NCBI GenBank assembly: GCA_905236675.1
Contig: CAJOND010000001.1
Location: forward strand, 62,001 to 126,000
Direction of reading: 5' to 3'
Length of the DNA stretch: 64,000 nt
Origin: Candidatus Rifleibacteriota bacterium
Lineage (GTDB): Bacteria > Muiribacteriota > Ozemobacteria > Ozemobacterales > Ozemobacteraceae
Shown here piece by piece: positions 1 to 10,590 of the stretch. Each line of letters begins with the position of its first letter. Position 1 is the first letter of the stretch. The position numbers and the translations under genes are program-made. The notes below the pieces were generated by a model. The model made no database searches. It was not told the DNA's origin and saw only the letters and a program-made list of their open reading frames with translations.

Positions 1-1007
1 ATAAATAGTAGAAATAATTTATATCAAAAAATTCATTACGAGGATATGCATTAAAAGCAGTATCAACATTCCAATATAAACCTTCTATATACTGTGGATT
101 TTTGATAGAACCTTTTCTCCCAAGAAGAACAGCTGGACCTTTTTTATATTCTCCACAGGTTTTTATTATTGAAGTGCCACTTCCATAAACAGGAACATCT
201 CCTTCTTTTTCTGGATCTGAACCATGTTCTATAATCATAAAATGCTTTACTTTATGAATATTCCAATGACTTGGTATTTCACCAATCCATTTAATCCCAC
301 TGTATTTTAGAGTTATTTCATTATGGCTTTTGTTTGAGTTTTCTAAAGGCTCCACTTTTGTTTTTACTCTTATACCTTTTGTTACAGCATGTGAAACAAT
401 TCTTTTTTTCAGTTCTTTCAAGGTTTCAATTTCTTTCTTTTTTATCTTAATCAGCTTGTTAATGCAAGAAACCTTCCAGTCGAGGAAACGCACGATTTGG
501 TCTTGCTCTCCACGAGGAGGCACAGGAACCTTTATATTACGGAATTGAGGAGAATAAGTTCTCCATCTCATAGACATTATTCCTTTGCCAACTTTGTAGC
601 ACTGTTGAGAAAACATAGGAGTTCTAAACAAATAATGATAATAGTAAGAATTTATCCCGAATTTAGGCTTATAAATATCATAAGCTGGACTTGTTACACC
701 ATTATAATCAGAACAGCCTATTGCTCCCATCCAACATAATAAAATATTTACAATAATGTCGTTTTGATGAACAATTTTATAACCTTCTGCATTTCTAGCA
801 ATATTACCTGTTGTATGCTCTATATCAGAATGTCGTCTAACTCCAACGTCAGTATATAAAGATATAAGATTTACTTCGCTAAGTGGAGAATAGTTTCTTT
901 CGTCACGTAAATCAAATAAGGTTTTTATTCTTTGAATATTCCATTGTTCAGGAATAGAATTAAGCCAAATTTGATTTGTTTTTTTGTATTTTTCATAAGT
1001 TTTCATA
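1..1007 (-). CDS. hsdS: Type I restriction enzyme specificity subunit HsdS (truncated at window start; not in the ORF track)
   Basis: Reverse-strand reading from ATG at 1007 gives MKTYEKYKKTNQIWLNSIPEQWNIQRIKTLFDLRDERN... with two TRD-like halves (IPEQWN / IGEIPSHWN; PVPPRGEQDQIVRFLD) typical of HsdS; no stop before position 1. Confidence 0.9.
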
Positions 1008-1419
1008 AGAAGTTATTATATTTTTTTCTCTCTTGCTTTCAAAATTTACTGGACAAAAGACAAAAGCCTTTGGACTACAGATTTTGTTTAATTATAAAAC
1101 TTGGTTGGCATCAATAATACCAATCACACCTAATATTCTTTATATTCGTTCATAAGCTTATTATTTCACTTTTGTTTATTGTATTAAACAGGTTTTACTC
1201 TAGTTAAGTCACCACCCCGTCAGCCATTCGGCTGCCACCCCTCCTCAAGTAGGGGCTTTAGAACAATAACTACAAAAACCAACTACAATGACTACTTTTT
1301 TCATTTTTCGTAAGTTTTCATAAGATGATTATATAATAATTCAAAAAGATTTAAAACACTATAGAATCTAGCGAGTAATATAAAAATATGTTATCATCAA
1401 TATATAAGAGGTAAATATT

Positions 1420-1668
1420 ATGCCCTATGACGTATTAGTAAAAAAATTAGATAGTTTAAGCGAAATACAGAAAAAATCTGTTTTTGACTATATAAATTTC
1501 CTCATTTTTCAAAATACAAATAATAATTCAGAGCATAGTAATAGATTTAATCAAAGATTAGAGTATATTGATTCTTTAAATGAAAGTAAAAGTGAAAGAA
1601 CCACAAGAAATGTTCAAGAAATTGATCAATATATAAATGAAATAAGAAATGAAGAACGAGTATTCTAA
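1420..1668 (+). CDS. Putative antitoxin of a PIN-domain TA pair
   Basis: 82 aa acidic/basic small protein (MPYDVLVKKLDSLSEIQKKSVFDYINFLI...), overlaps the start of a PIN-like ORF. Confidence 0.6.
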   Translation: MPYDVLVKKLDSLSEIQKKSVFDYINFLIFQNTNNNSEHSNRFNQRLEYIDSLNESKSERTTRNVQEIDQYINEIRNEERVF

Positions 1669-2068
1669 AATATTTCTTGATACAGCTCCAATAATATATT
1701 TTGTTGAACAAAAAGAAAAATATTTAGAACAGATTAAGAATATTTTTAAATCTAATTACCTTTCTGAATATTACACTTCAACAATTTCTATTGCAGAATA
1801 TTCTTTATATCCCTATCTTTATGATAAATCGTTATTAAAAGACTATAACAAGTTTATTGATAGAATGGGAATAAATCTAATAGATATAAATAAAGAAATT
1901 GCAGAGAAATCAGCTTTAATTAAATCTCAATATAAATTTTTCAAAACTGCAGATTCTCTGCAACTAGCTTCCGCATTAGCGTATAACTGTGACTTATTTA
2001 TCACAAACGATAAACAGTTGCGGCAATTTTCAGATATTGAAACATTGGTTCTAGACGATTTGTTATAA
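1649..2068 (+). CDS. PIN-domain (VapC-like) toxin
   Basis: 139 aa; FLDTAPIIYFVE at N-term, TADSLQLASALAYNCDLFITNDKQL at C-term, characteristic of PIN domains. Confidence 0.8.
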   Translation: MKNEYSKIFLDTAPIIYFVEQKEKYLEQIKNIFKSNYLSEYYTSTISIAEYSLYPYLYDKSLLKDYNKFIDRMGINLIDINKEIAEKSALIKSQYKFFKTADSLQLASALAYNCDLFITNDKQLRQFSDIETLVLDDLL

Positions 2069-2219
2069 AATTGTTTTTCAACAACAACTACAACAAAAAC
2101 CATCTACAATAATTACTAAACTTTTTGTATGTTTTCATAAGATATAATTAGTTCAAATGGATTGTCACGTCTACAGCAATGACGAGCTTTTTCATTTCTC
2201 AATTCTCATTTTTCAACTC

Positions 2220-4229
2220 TCAATTCTCAATTCCTTTCATAATCTCTGCCATCATTCCATTTGCTTCTAATTCTAAAACATTTAAATCAGCGATGATTCC
2301 CTTCATATCTCGAAGCTCAACAGGCTTGTAGAAATATTTTGTAAAGCTGATTTCATAGCCAATAGTAGTTTTCTTTTCATCAATATAAGCGTCTGGTGCA
2401 TAAGGCAGAACTTCATTTTTAATAAAGCCGTCAATACCACCTTCATAAGTGAAAGGAATATTTTCATAATCCCTTAAATCAGGGTCTGCTTCGTCTTTAA
2501 CTGCTTTGGCAGTTGGGTCTTTTTCTGTAATAATTGGACGTATTTTTGTTAGTAACGCAGTTTTAAGTTTTGTAGCCTTTGCAAAAGTGTTCCAATCATC
2601 AAGAGGCACATTTGAAGGAACCGAAGATAAAGCTTTAATTACAGAGTCATATTCTTCTTTTTTCTTGAAAAGATTAGTAGGAATTTCTCTCTTAGGGAAC
2701 AGTCTCAAACGAAGAGGTCTTTCAACCGTAACATTCCAATAAGCAAAGTCTTCGTTATTGAAAATCTTACTCACTTCGCTTTCTTCCATTTCAAGAAAAA
2801 TTCTCAGTATTTCTTTGTGTATTTCTTCTGTAAATTCGCAGTTTTTCTTTCCCATATTCTTGCGAAGAGGCGATTTCATGCTTGTTGCATCGATAAGCTG
2901 AATCTTGCCTTTGCGTTTTTCTTCTTTTCTATTAGAAAGAATCCAGATGAAAGTTCCTATACCCGTATTGTAAAACATATTCTCTGGCACAGCGATAATG
3001 GCTTCAACAAGGTCATTTTCTATAAAATATCGACGAGCATTGCTTTCTCCACTACCTGCCTCACCAGTAAAAATAGAAGAACCGTTGTGAACTTCGGCAA
3101 TTCGACTACCAAGCTCAGTTTCTTTCTTCATTTTTGCCACATTGTTAAGCAAAAACAGAAGCTGACCATCGCTCGACCTAGGTATCATCTGCATTTGCTC
3201 GCCATCTTCAAGATAGGTGTTAAAGCGTGTGTCTAAGATTTCTTTTTTGCCACCCATCTTATCGGCATCTGTTTTCCAGCTTTTGCCATATGGAGGATTA
3301 GAAAGCATAAAATCGAATTGTCTTGTTGGGTTTGCATCGCTAGAAAGCGTAGAACCATAGCTAATATGTTCTGCCTGTTCCCCATCACCTTTTAATAACA
3401 TATCGGCTTTACAGATTGCATAAGTTTCGGGGTTTATTTCTTGCCCAAACAAATGTATGGATACTTTCTTGTTTTGCTTTTCAGCTAGCTCTAAAAGGCG
3501 CTCTTGGGCTACAGTGAGCATACCTCCTGTTCCACAAGCCCCATCATAGCAAGAATAGGTTGCGTCTTTTATTTTGTCAGCAATAGGCATAAATATGAGG
3601 TCAGCCATCAGTTCTACAACATCTCTAGGAGTCCAGTGTTCGCCCGCTTCTTCGTTGTTTTCTTCGTTAAACTTTCGGATAAGTTCTTCAAAGATAGTTC
3701 CCATTCCGTGGTTATCAAGCCCAGGATGTTTTATTATTGTCTTTGCGTCATCTTTATAAATTGGTTTGGGGCTAAGATTTATGTCGCTAGAAATGAATTT
3801 TTCTATGACAGAACCGAGAATATCAGCATCAATCATAGTGGCAATCTGATTACGAAATTTGAATTTTTCAAGGATTTCTTGAACATTTGGGGAAAAGCCG
3901 TCTAAGTATAATTCAAAATCAGCTCTAAGCTTTTGCTTATTGCTTCGGCTTGTCAAATCTTTAAGTAAAAATGGTGAAGAATTACAAAAAGCTTGTTTTG
4001 CAGCATTGCAAAGGGCTGCCCATTGATTGTCTATTTTAGCTTCATCAAGAGTTTTCTTCATCTTGCGAACATCTTCGGCAGTATCTTCAAGCATTGCATC
4101 TAATCTTCTTATTACCGTCATAGGAAGAATTACATCGCGATACTTGCCACGCACATAGACATCTCGCAGACAGTCGTCTGCTATTCCCCATATAAAACTA
4201 ACAATCTGATTGTGAATTATGTTATCCAT
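2220..4229 (-). CDS. hsdM: Type I restriction-modification methyltransferase subunit HsdM
   Basis: GEHWTPRDVVELMADL, DGACGTGGML, FDFMLSNPPYGKSW motifs of N6-adenine MTase HsdM. Confidence 0.95.
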   Translation of the reverse strand: MDNIIHNQIVSFIWGIADDCLRDVYVRGKYRDVILPMTVIRRLDAMLEDTAEDVRKMKKTLDEAKIDNQWAALCNAAKQAFCNSSPFLLKDLTSRSNKQKLRADFELYLDGFSPNVQEILEKFKFRNQIATMIDADILGSVIEKFISSDINLSPKPIYKDDAKTIIKHPGLDNHGMGTIFEELIRKFNEENNEEAGEHWTPRDVVELMADLIFMPIADKIKDATYSCYDGACGTGGMLTVAQERLLELAEKQNKKVSIHLFGQEINPETYAICKADMLLKGDGEQAEHISYGSTLSSDANPTRQFDFMLSNPPYGKSWKTDADKMGGKKEILDTRFNTYLEDGEQMQMIPRSSDGQLLFLLNNVAKMKKETELGSRIAEVHNGSSIFTGEAGSGESNARRYFIENDLVEAIIAVPENMFYNTGIGTFIWILSNRKEEKRKGKIQLIDATSMKSPLRKNMGKKNCEFTEEIHKEILRIFLEMEESEVSKIFNNEDFAYWNVTVERPLRLRLFPKREIPTNLFKKKEEYDSVIKALSSVPSNVPLDDWNTFAKATKLKTALLTKIRPIITEKDPTAKAVKDEADPDLRDYENIPFTYEGGIDGFIKNEVLPYAPDAYIDEKKTTIGYEISFTKYFYKPVELRDMKGIIADLNVLELEANGMMAEIMKGIEN

Positions 4230-4346
4230 TTTCTATCTTTCGCTTTTCACCACCATTTCACTATAGAAATTCCGTATTTACCTATTCAGAAAAACTCTGC
4301 AATATCCTTAGCGATCAAATTTTAATGATAAGAACGTTTTAGATAC

Positions 4347-5021
4347 TTAATATAACAATATTTTTAGCTCCTGAATTTCATAAGCAGTTGATTTGTCTAT
4401 ATCTTCGTCTAGAACAGCATTTGCAATAGCGTCAATATTTAACATTATGGTATCTTTACTATCAGCCGATTTAATTTTATCAACTATAGAGTTATTAATT
4501 TCCTCTAATAATATATCTATTGGCTCTCCTCCAATTATCTTGTTTATATTAGCTTTAACAATAAGTTTTGCACTAACTGTTATTTGATCTCCATTCTTTG
4601 TTAAAGATTTAACTTTATCTGTTTCAAAAGTTTTTGGCGTTAAACAGTCTTTAACACTCTGTACAACATCTCTTCCAGCCAAGTCAATAGCGGAAGCTGG
4701 CAAAAACTCTAGATTAATTCCAGCTCTTTTTGCAATCGCCATGCCTTCTGCAACTTTTTTAGTATGACCTCCAGCAAGAGAGTGAGCTTCTAACTCTGAA
4801 ATATTATAATTAATACCCTCTCTTCTAAGTATAATTGCAGCATCAAGAATTTCATCAATATCAGCTTTTCTTAGTTTCATTCCTATTAGACTAGAAAGTG
4901 GTATGTCTAACCCATTTGCCCTACTTTTAATCAGGTTTTTGACCACTAACAAGTATAAAATAACGAATTCTATAGAGAAAAAAGCTACCATAATAATTAT
5001 TGGAATTAACATTGAATTCAT
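4347..5021 (-). CDS. Short flotillin-like FloA family protein
   Basis: N-term TM; SLIGMKLRK, EAHSLAGGH, AIDLAGRDV, VKANINKIIGG resemble FloA (YqfA). Confidence 0.75.
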   Translation of the reverse strand: MNSMLIPIIIMVAFFSIEFVILYLLVVKNLIKSRANGLDIPLSSLIGMKLRKADIDEILDAAIILRREGINYNISELEAHSLAGGHTKKVAEGMAIAKRAGINLEFLPASAIDLAGRDVVQSVKDCLTPKTFETDKVKSLTKNGDQITVSAKLIVKANINKIIGGEPIDILLEEINNSIVDKIKSADSKDTIMLNIDAIANAVLDEDIDKSTAYEIQELKILLY

Positions 5022-5043
5022 TATATCACTCCTTAAATAAATA

Positions 5044-5538
5044 CTATAAATTACTTTCTTTTATCATCAGCACGACAGCATCACATTCGATGGAACGGCC
5101 TTCGCCAACGCTATCCATTTTTTCGTTTGTTCCAGCTTTAATAGAAACTCTGTCTTCGCTTATTCCAAGAACTTCGGCAATATTCTTTGCCATCAAAGCC
5201 TTATGAGGCGATAGCTTCGGGCGTTCGCAATGAATCATACAGTCGAGGTTACCAACCTTATAACCTTTTGAGTTAGTCAATTCAACCACATGTTTTAAAA
5301 GCTTAATAGAGCTGATTCCTTTGTATTTTGGGTCAGTATCGGGAAAATGCTGACCAATATCACCTAAAGCCAAAGCGCCAAGCATAGCATCCATAATAGC
5401 ATGTATAAGAGCGTCTGCATCTGAGTGCCCTTTTAAGCCTTTTTCATAATCTATCTTAACGCCGCCAAGCCAAAGTTCTCTGTCATCGGCAAAAGCATGA
5501 ATATCGTGACCTAATCCGACTCTTATGTCAGAAATCAT
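5044..5538 (-). CDS. ispF: 2-C-methyl-D-erythritol 2,4-cyclodiphosphate synthase
   Basis: VGLGHDIHAF, GHSDADALIHAIMDAMLGALALGDIGQHFPDTD. Confidence 0.97.
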   Translation of the reverse strand: MISDIRVGLGHDIHAFADDRELWLGGVKIDYEKGLKGHSDADALIHAIMDAMLGALALGDIGQHFPDTDPKYKGISSIKLLKHVVELTNSKGYKVGNLDCMIHCERPKLSPHKALMAKNIAEVLGISEDRVSIKAGTNEKMDSVGEGRSIECDAVVLMIKESNL

Positions 5539-5767
5539 ATTAGTATTCCTTTATCTATTTGCTAGAAGAGTTGTAGGTTGAAAAAGTAAGAATATTTATA
5601 CTTCGAACAATTCAACAATATCAAGCTATTTTAACAAAAAAAGAATGCTGAATAAAGAGATTTGGGCATAATACAGAGAAAACAAATTTAAAATCTTTAA
5701 TAAATTGCTGTTACTATGAATATTTCTGTATAATATCTCTATCTTATAATAATTATGGGCCAACGAA

Positions 5768-8143
5768 ATGAATTTAAACATCAAAAATAATGAATCTAAT
5801 AATGCTTCTAATACGAATCCCTTATCACTATCTTATTATCCCAAAATAGAAATGATTGGAAAAAAAGAAATCGACAATAATTATAATGTAGAAAACAGAA
5901 AAATAGAAACCTTAATGTCAAAGTTTATTCCTAAAAGCTTATCTGGAATATTTAAACAGATGAGCAACCTGGAAAAAAAGAAGGTTTACAATACATTAGC
6001 TGATGTTTTCCAAAAAATAAATAGAGAAGAAATATATCCTTTGGAAGCCCAAGGATTGGCAATGAATTATTATAATCGTGCCTTATTATCTGATACTACG
6101 GATATAAAAAATGCCTATAAACAGTTTGATTTATTTCGTATTTCTGGACCTAGTGACAAAGGAGCTGAAAAAGCAGAACTCTGCTTAAAACTATCTAATT
6201 ATAAAGATACAGAGAATAAATTTGCAGAAATATATTATTATTTGGGGAAATATTACTATTTAAACAAAAATGATTACAAAAAGGCTTTGGAACAATATGA
6301 AAAAGTCTTAGATTATTCAGATTCGAAAAGTTTTGAATACCAAAGTTCAAAATTATATATTGCTAGATTATATGATCATTTAGGCAATTTAAAAAAAGCT
6401 ATAGAAACTGTAAATGAATTAAGAGACTATGAGCCTAATTTTCCATCTAGTCTTAATCAAGAAAGAGCTGAAAGATTTAAAACAATGATGATGGATAATT
6501 GGCATGAAGAGGTTGATCTATTTAAAAGTCAATTACAAGAAAAACTTATTGAACAACAAGCTAAAGGTTTTGATAAATGCGCTAATACAGAAGAAAAAAT
6601 TAATAAAAATGAAATGTATAATCAATTTAAAGACTGTAAAGATAAGTATCCTGAAGAAATTCTCATAGAAGCTTATAAACATTATCAAAAGGCTGAAAGC
6701 TTATGTCGTGAAAACAGACATTTGCAAGCAGTTGAAGAATTTAAAAAAGTCAAAGAGATTCTTCCAGAACAAACCAATGATATAAATAATCGTATTCGTA
6801 TGTTAATCAATTGCTATACCGTTTCTGATGATAATAAAGAATATTATTATAATTATAAGATTCAGATTTTGAACGAAGACTTAGAAATAGCCATTAAAAC
6901 AAATAATAAAGATGATTTATGTAATGTGTATAACGAAATGGCAATAACTTACGAGGAATTAAATGACACAAATAAAACAATTAAGTATATGAAAAAAGCT
7001 GTAGATATTGCTGGATTAGCCTCTATATACGGTACTAATCTTGCAAATTGTTATGAAAGTTTAGGATTATACGATGAAGCATTAAATATATATAAATTTA
7101 TTTCAGAGAATAATCCCTCTTTTGCGGAACAATATGATATTAATTTAGATCCTCAGATATCTCGTTTAAACGATTTAAAACAAGGGAAAAGATGGGGAGA
7201 AAACCCCAATATCCATTCTGAGCATTCACAAAAAGGTGACGAATATTTTAATAAACAAGATTATGTGAGTGCTTTTTCAGAATATAATGCTTCTTATGAG
7301 CTTGATAAAAAAGAAATATCTTATCTAATTAAGATGCTGATGGTAAAAGAAATGTATGAAACGGAATATTTATACGAGATGCAAATAGTTTCAAATACAT
7401 TAATGACTTGTGAACAAAACGATAAAATAGAATATCTACCATTTTTGTTAACCTTATGCGGTGACTATATAATGTATGAGTTTTCCACATTAGCTAAAGA
7501 ACAAGCAGAAAACTGTTATGAAATTGCTATTGATTTATTAAATAAGGTATCTACTAATGAAAAGTTTGCTGCACCTTATTACAAATTGGCTAGAATAAAA
7601 GAACAACAAAAAAAATATCAAGAAGCTATGACTTTATATCAATTTACTAATATTATAGATAAATATTATGATACAGAAAAAGATATTGAGAGAATAAGAT
7701 TGATGTATGCAGACGATGGAATCAGTAATAAGAAGTCAGCGGAAAGACTAGTTTTAGAGATGGAGTTTTGCTTGAATTCCAAATCTTTTTCGGAAGTTAT
7801 AATAAAAGGGAAAAAAGCATTGGAATATGATCCCAATAATGTAAAAGCATATTATTTAATTTGCAAAGCTTTTGAAGCTTTGAAAGATAACCTTAGTAAA
7901 AATCAGCGTTATGAATTTAAATGGTTTGCAATGGAAGGCTTAAAAGCAACAAATATTAATTACTGCAAAGTAAGTAATGAAGGTAGTACTGACGATATTT
8001 TCTATTGGTTCTTAGGCATATGTTGTAAGCTAGAAAATAAAAAAGAACAGGCAAATTACTACTTTGATAGAATAATTGACCTGGAATGTTTAAAAAATAC
8101 AGTTATAGAAACGAAAGCTAGGGAAGAAAGAATGGGTCTGTAG
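5768..8143 (+). CDS. TPR-repeat protein, 791 aa
   Basis: Multiple degenerate TPRs (e.g. EIYYYLGKYYYLNKNDYKKALEQYEKVL). Confidence 0.8.
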   Translation: MNLNIKNNESNNASNTNPLSLSYYPKIEMIGKKEIDNNYNVENRKIETLMSKFIPKSLSGIFKQMSNLEKKKVYNTLADVFQKINREEIYPLEAQGLAMNYYNRALLSDTTDIKNAYKQFDLFRISGPSDKGAEKAELCLKLSNYKDTENKFAEIYYYLGKYYYLNKNDYKKALEQYEKVLDYSDSKSFEYQSSKLYIARLYDHLGNLKKAIETVNELRDYEPNFPSSLNQERAERFKTMMMDNWHEEVDLFKSQLQEKLIEQQAKGFDKCANTEEKINKNEMYNQFKDCKDKYPEEILIEAYKHYQKAESLCRENRHLQAVEEFKKVKEILPEQTNDINNRIRMLINCYTVSDDNKEYYYNYKIQILNEDLEIAIKTNNKDDLCNVYNEMAITYEELNDTNKTIKYMKKAVDIAGLASIYGTNLANCYESLGLYDEALNIYKFISENNPSFAEQYDINLDPQISRLNDLKQGKRWGENPNIHSEHSQKGDEYFNKQDYVSAFSEYNASYELDKKEISYLIKMLMVKEMYETEYLYEMQIVSNTLMTCEQNDKIEYLPFLLTLCGDYIMYEFSTLAKEQAENCYEIAIDLLNKVSTNEKFAAPYYKLARIKEQQKKYQEAMTLYQFTNIIDKYYDTEKDIERIRLMYADDGISNKKSAERLVLEMEFCLNSKSFSEVIIKGKKALEYDPNNVKAYYLICKAFEALKDNLSKNQRYEFKWFAMEGLKATNINYCKVSNEGSTDDIFYWFLGICCKLENKKEQANYYFDRIIDLECLKNTVIETKAREERMGL

Positions 8144-8166
8144 CCCACACATTGTCATAACCGTAT

Positions 8167-8186
8167 AACTCTTAGAGATAAGAGTT
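8167..8186. terminator. Hairpin AACTCTTA-gaga-TAAGAGTT between convergent genes
   Basis: Perfect 8-bp stem directly between the TPR gene and dxr 3' ends. Confidence 0.5.
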
Positions 8187-8187
8187 A

Positions 8188-9348
8188 TCATTTTAATAAA
8201 TTATTTACCTGTTCTTCTGCTTCTTTGCGTGACTTTGTATCTAGCTCAATAAGCTGGTCAATGCTCTTAACCGGTTCATTCTTGAATGCGTCTATTGTGT
8301 TGGAAATAACTTCTGGAATCTGCATAAAACCAATCTTTTTCTGCATAAATGAAGCTACAGCTATTTCATTGGCGGCATTCATAACACAGGGCATGATTCC
8401 ACCAGCTCGACCTGCTTTGAAAGCCAACTTCAAGCATGGAAAATCATCGTATCTTGGGTCAAAGAATGTCATACTTGCAGCTTTAACCAGATCAAACTTT
8501 GGCAACGGCGGATTCCAGCGTTCAGGCCAAGTCAAAGCATATTGAATAGGTAATTTCATATCTGGCCAGCCAAGCTGAGCAATAACCGAGCCGTCAGAAT
8601 ATTCAACCAAGCTATGAATCAAAGATTGTGGATGAACAACAATATCAATCTGTTCATAAGTAGCATCAAATAACCAGTGAGCTTCGATAACTTCTAAGCC
8701 TTTGTTCATCAATGTTGCGGAATCTATAGTAATCTTACCGCCCATATTCCAATTGGGGTGTTTTAAAGCCTGTTCAACAGTAACTTTGCTCAAATCTTCC
8801 TTGGGCATAGTTCTAAATGGACCACCAGAAGCAGTAATTATAATTCTATGCAGCGGGGTCTTTTCAGCACCTTGCAAACACTGGAAAATAGCAGAATGTT
8901 CACTATCAACAGGAACCAATTTAATGCCGTTCTTCTTAACAGCGTTCATAACCAGTTCGCCAGCAACAACAAGAGTTTCTTTGTTTGCCAAGCATATTAA
9001 ATGCTTTTGATTTATTGCTTCCCAAGCAGGTTTAAGCCCAGCAGCTCCCACAATAGCTGCTAGAACAGTGTCAACACCACTAATAGTAACAGCTTCAATA
9101 ACAGCTTCTTCCCCTACCCCAATCTTAATATTGGTGTCTTTTAAAGCCTGTTTTAAATCGTTTTCATGCTTAGTATCGGCCAATGCAATAAACTTGGGTC
9201 TAACTTCTCTCGCCTGTTCAGCCAACAACTGCCAGTTTTTACCAGCAGTCAAAGAGATTATCTTTAGCTTGTCTGGATTATTTCTTACAACTTCTAAAGT
9301 ATTTTTACCTATTGAACCAGTTGAACCGAGTAATGCAATGTTTTTCAT
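8188..9348 (-). CDS. dxr: 1-deoxy-D-xylulose 5-phosphate reductoisomerase
   Basis: LLGSTGSIGKNTLEVV, ANKETLVVAGELV, DSEHSAIFQCLQG, ITASGGPFR. Confidence 0.97.
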   Translation of the reverse strand: MKNIALLGSTGSIGKNTLEVVRNNPDKLKIISLTAGKNWQLLAEQAREVRPKFIALADTKHENDLKQALKDTNIKIGVGEEAVIEAVTISGVDTVLAAIVGAAGLKPAWEAINQKHLICLANKETLVVAGELVMNAVKKNGIKLVPVDSEHSAIFQCLQGAEKTPLHRIIITASGGPFRTMPKEDLSKVTVEQALKHPNWNMGGKITIDSATLMNKGLEVIEAHWLFDATYEQIDIVVHPQSLIHSLVEYSDGSVIAQLGWPDMKLPIQYALTWPERWNPPLPKFDLVKAASMTFFDPRYDDFPCLKLAFKAGRAGGIMPCVMNAANEIAVASFMQKKIGFMQIPEVISNTIDAFKNEPVKSIDQLIELDTKSRKEAEEQVNNLLK

Positions 9349-9552
9349 GTTTAAGAGCTTTCTCTATAAGAATTTGCTTCTATAATAACACCTTTAAAAG
9401 ATAAAGGAAAGAGGGAGAAGATAGCTTAGAGCAAATAGAGCGTATAGTCAAACAAAGCTTGGCGGTGTGATTGGTGTGAGGTGTGATAGGTTTTATTATA
9501 AGATATAAGACCAAAAATGGAGATATAAGATTCAAGATGGAGACTTAAGAAT

Positions 9553-9597
9553 TCTTGTATCTTAAATCTTATATCTTATATCTTATATCTTATATCT
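9553..9597. repeat. Heptanucleotide tandem array (TCTTATA)n, about 6 units
   Basis: tcttgta tcttaaa tcttata tcttata tcttata tcttata tct. Confidence 0.9.
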
Positions 9598-9713
9598 AAA
9601 TAAACAATAATACCAAGAGTCATAAGCTCTAAACAACCACACAAATTCATAACCTAAAAGTATACAATAACTATAATGACTACCTATTAAAACGTAAACG
9701 CTGGCAAAGCCTA

Positions 9714-10265
9714 CTAGAACAAAAGTCTCAAAAGCAAATAAAAAAGAACCGGTCCAAAAAGCAGCCCCAATACCAATAAAAACTTATTCCGTTCTCGAAT
9801 GCTATCTTTTTTAGGATTTAAAGAAGCAAAAATGTTTTTCCCTTCCTTTTTCCCGCCAGGCTCACCATGATTCATGCAATAAATGAAGCCATTTTCTGTC
9901 AAATCCCCTTCTACAGCAAATTCACATTCAACATCTTTCATAAAACTTGCTTGTAAATATTTTTCTCTTACCAATAAATCACGTATTTATTGATCATAAG
10001 TATTTATCATTTCACCATGATCCATATTATACATTTCTATACCACCCATCAAAACTCTTTGATTGCTAAAACATATTTTTTGAGGAGAAGACCTTCTGTG
10101 ATTATGAATTCTGCCAATATCACTCATGGCAACAAGAATGCAAGAAATAATAAAGATGATAATCGCTTCTACAATCGTTCTAACATGATTCTTTTTAGGT
10201 TTGACATTTGTATCTTCTAATTTGGTTTCTGTTTCACTTGATTTGTTTTCTGTTTCTGTATTCAT
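9714..10265 (-). pseudogene. Pilin/pseudopilin-like protein interrupted by an in-frame TAA at 9987-9989
   Basis: ORFs 9987..10265 and 9714..9974 are in the same frame; joined product NQRVLMGGIEMYNMDHGEMINTYDQ*IRDLLVREKYLQA... aligns with the intact paralogue at 44711..45124 (NIRVLQGAIEMYNMDNDTMMSTYIDFDKLQDGRYIKKA). Confidence 0.7.
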
Positions 10266-10404
10266 GTTTTTGTTGTCTACCCATTGTCATAAATGTATAG
10301 AAGATTATTTAGGTTATGATAGTTGTGATTGGTTTTGGGTTTTATTGTTTTGAAGAAAATTTGCAAAGTATCGAATATTTTTAATTATATTTGCTCTGCA
10401 ATCT

Positions 10405-10467
10405 TCGATTAAACAATCACCTCCAATCACACCCCATACCAATAAAACCTAAAAATCAGCTAAAGCC
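10405..10467 (-). repeat. G-rich dispersed element, copy 1
   Basis: Reverse complement ggctttagctgatttttaggttttattggtatggggtgtgattggaggtgattgtttaatcga matches the 60.57 and 61.56 kb copies. Confidence 0.8.
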
Positions 10468-10548
10468 CATACGCTATACTTTTTATGACAAATGTGTAGA
10501 CTTCTCTTAAATCTCCGCTCCGCCGCTTTTTTTCTCCCTAAGCCCTAT

Positions 10549-10570
10549 CAAAAAGGCTTTCGCCTTTTTG
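10549..10570 (-). terminator. Hairpin downstream of adhE
   Basis: CAAAAAGGC-TTTC-GCCTTTTTG perfect 9-bp stem. Confidence 0.7.
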
Positions 10571-10590
10571 CGGTCAAGCCTCGCTTAGCT

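Noticed and set aside
330-1117. + strand ORFs 330..548, 497..739 and 932..1117
   Set aside because: Antisense to, or overlapping, the hsdS reading frame on the - strand.
2817-3905. + strand ORFs 2817..3236, 3504..3905 and 3574..3759
   Set aside because: Antisense to hsdM with no start signals or recognisable domains.
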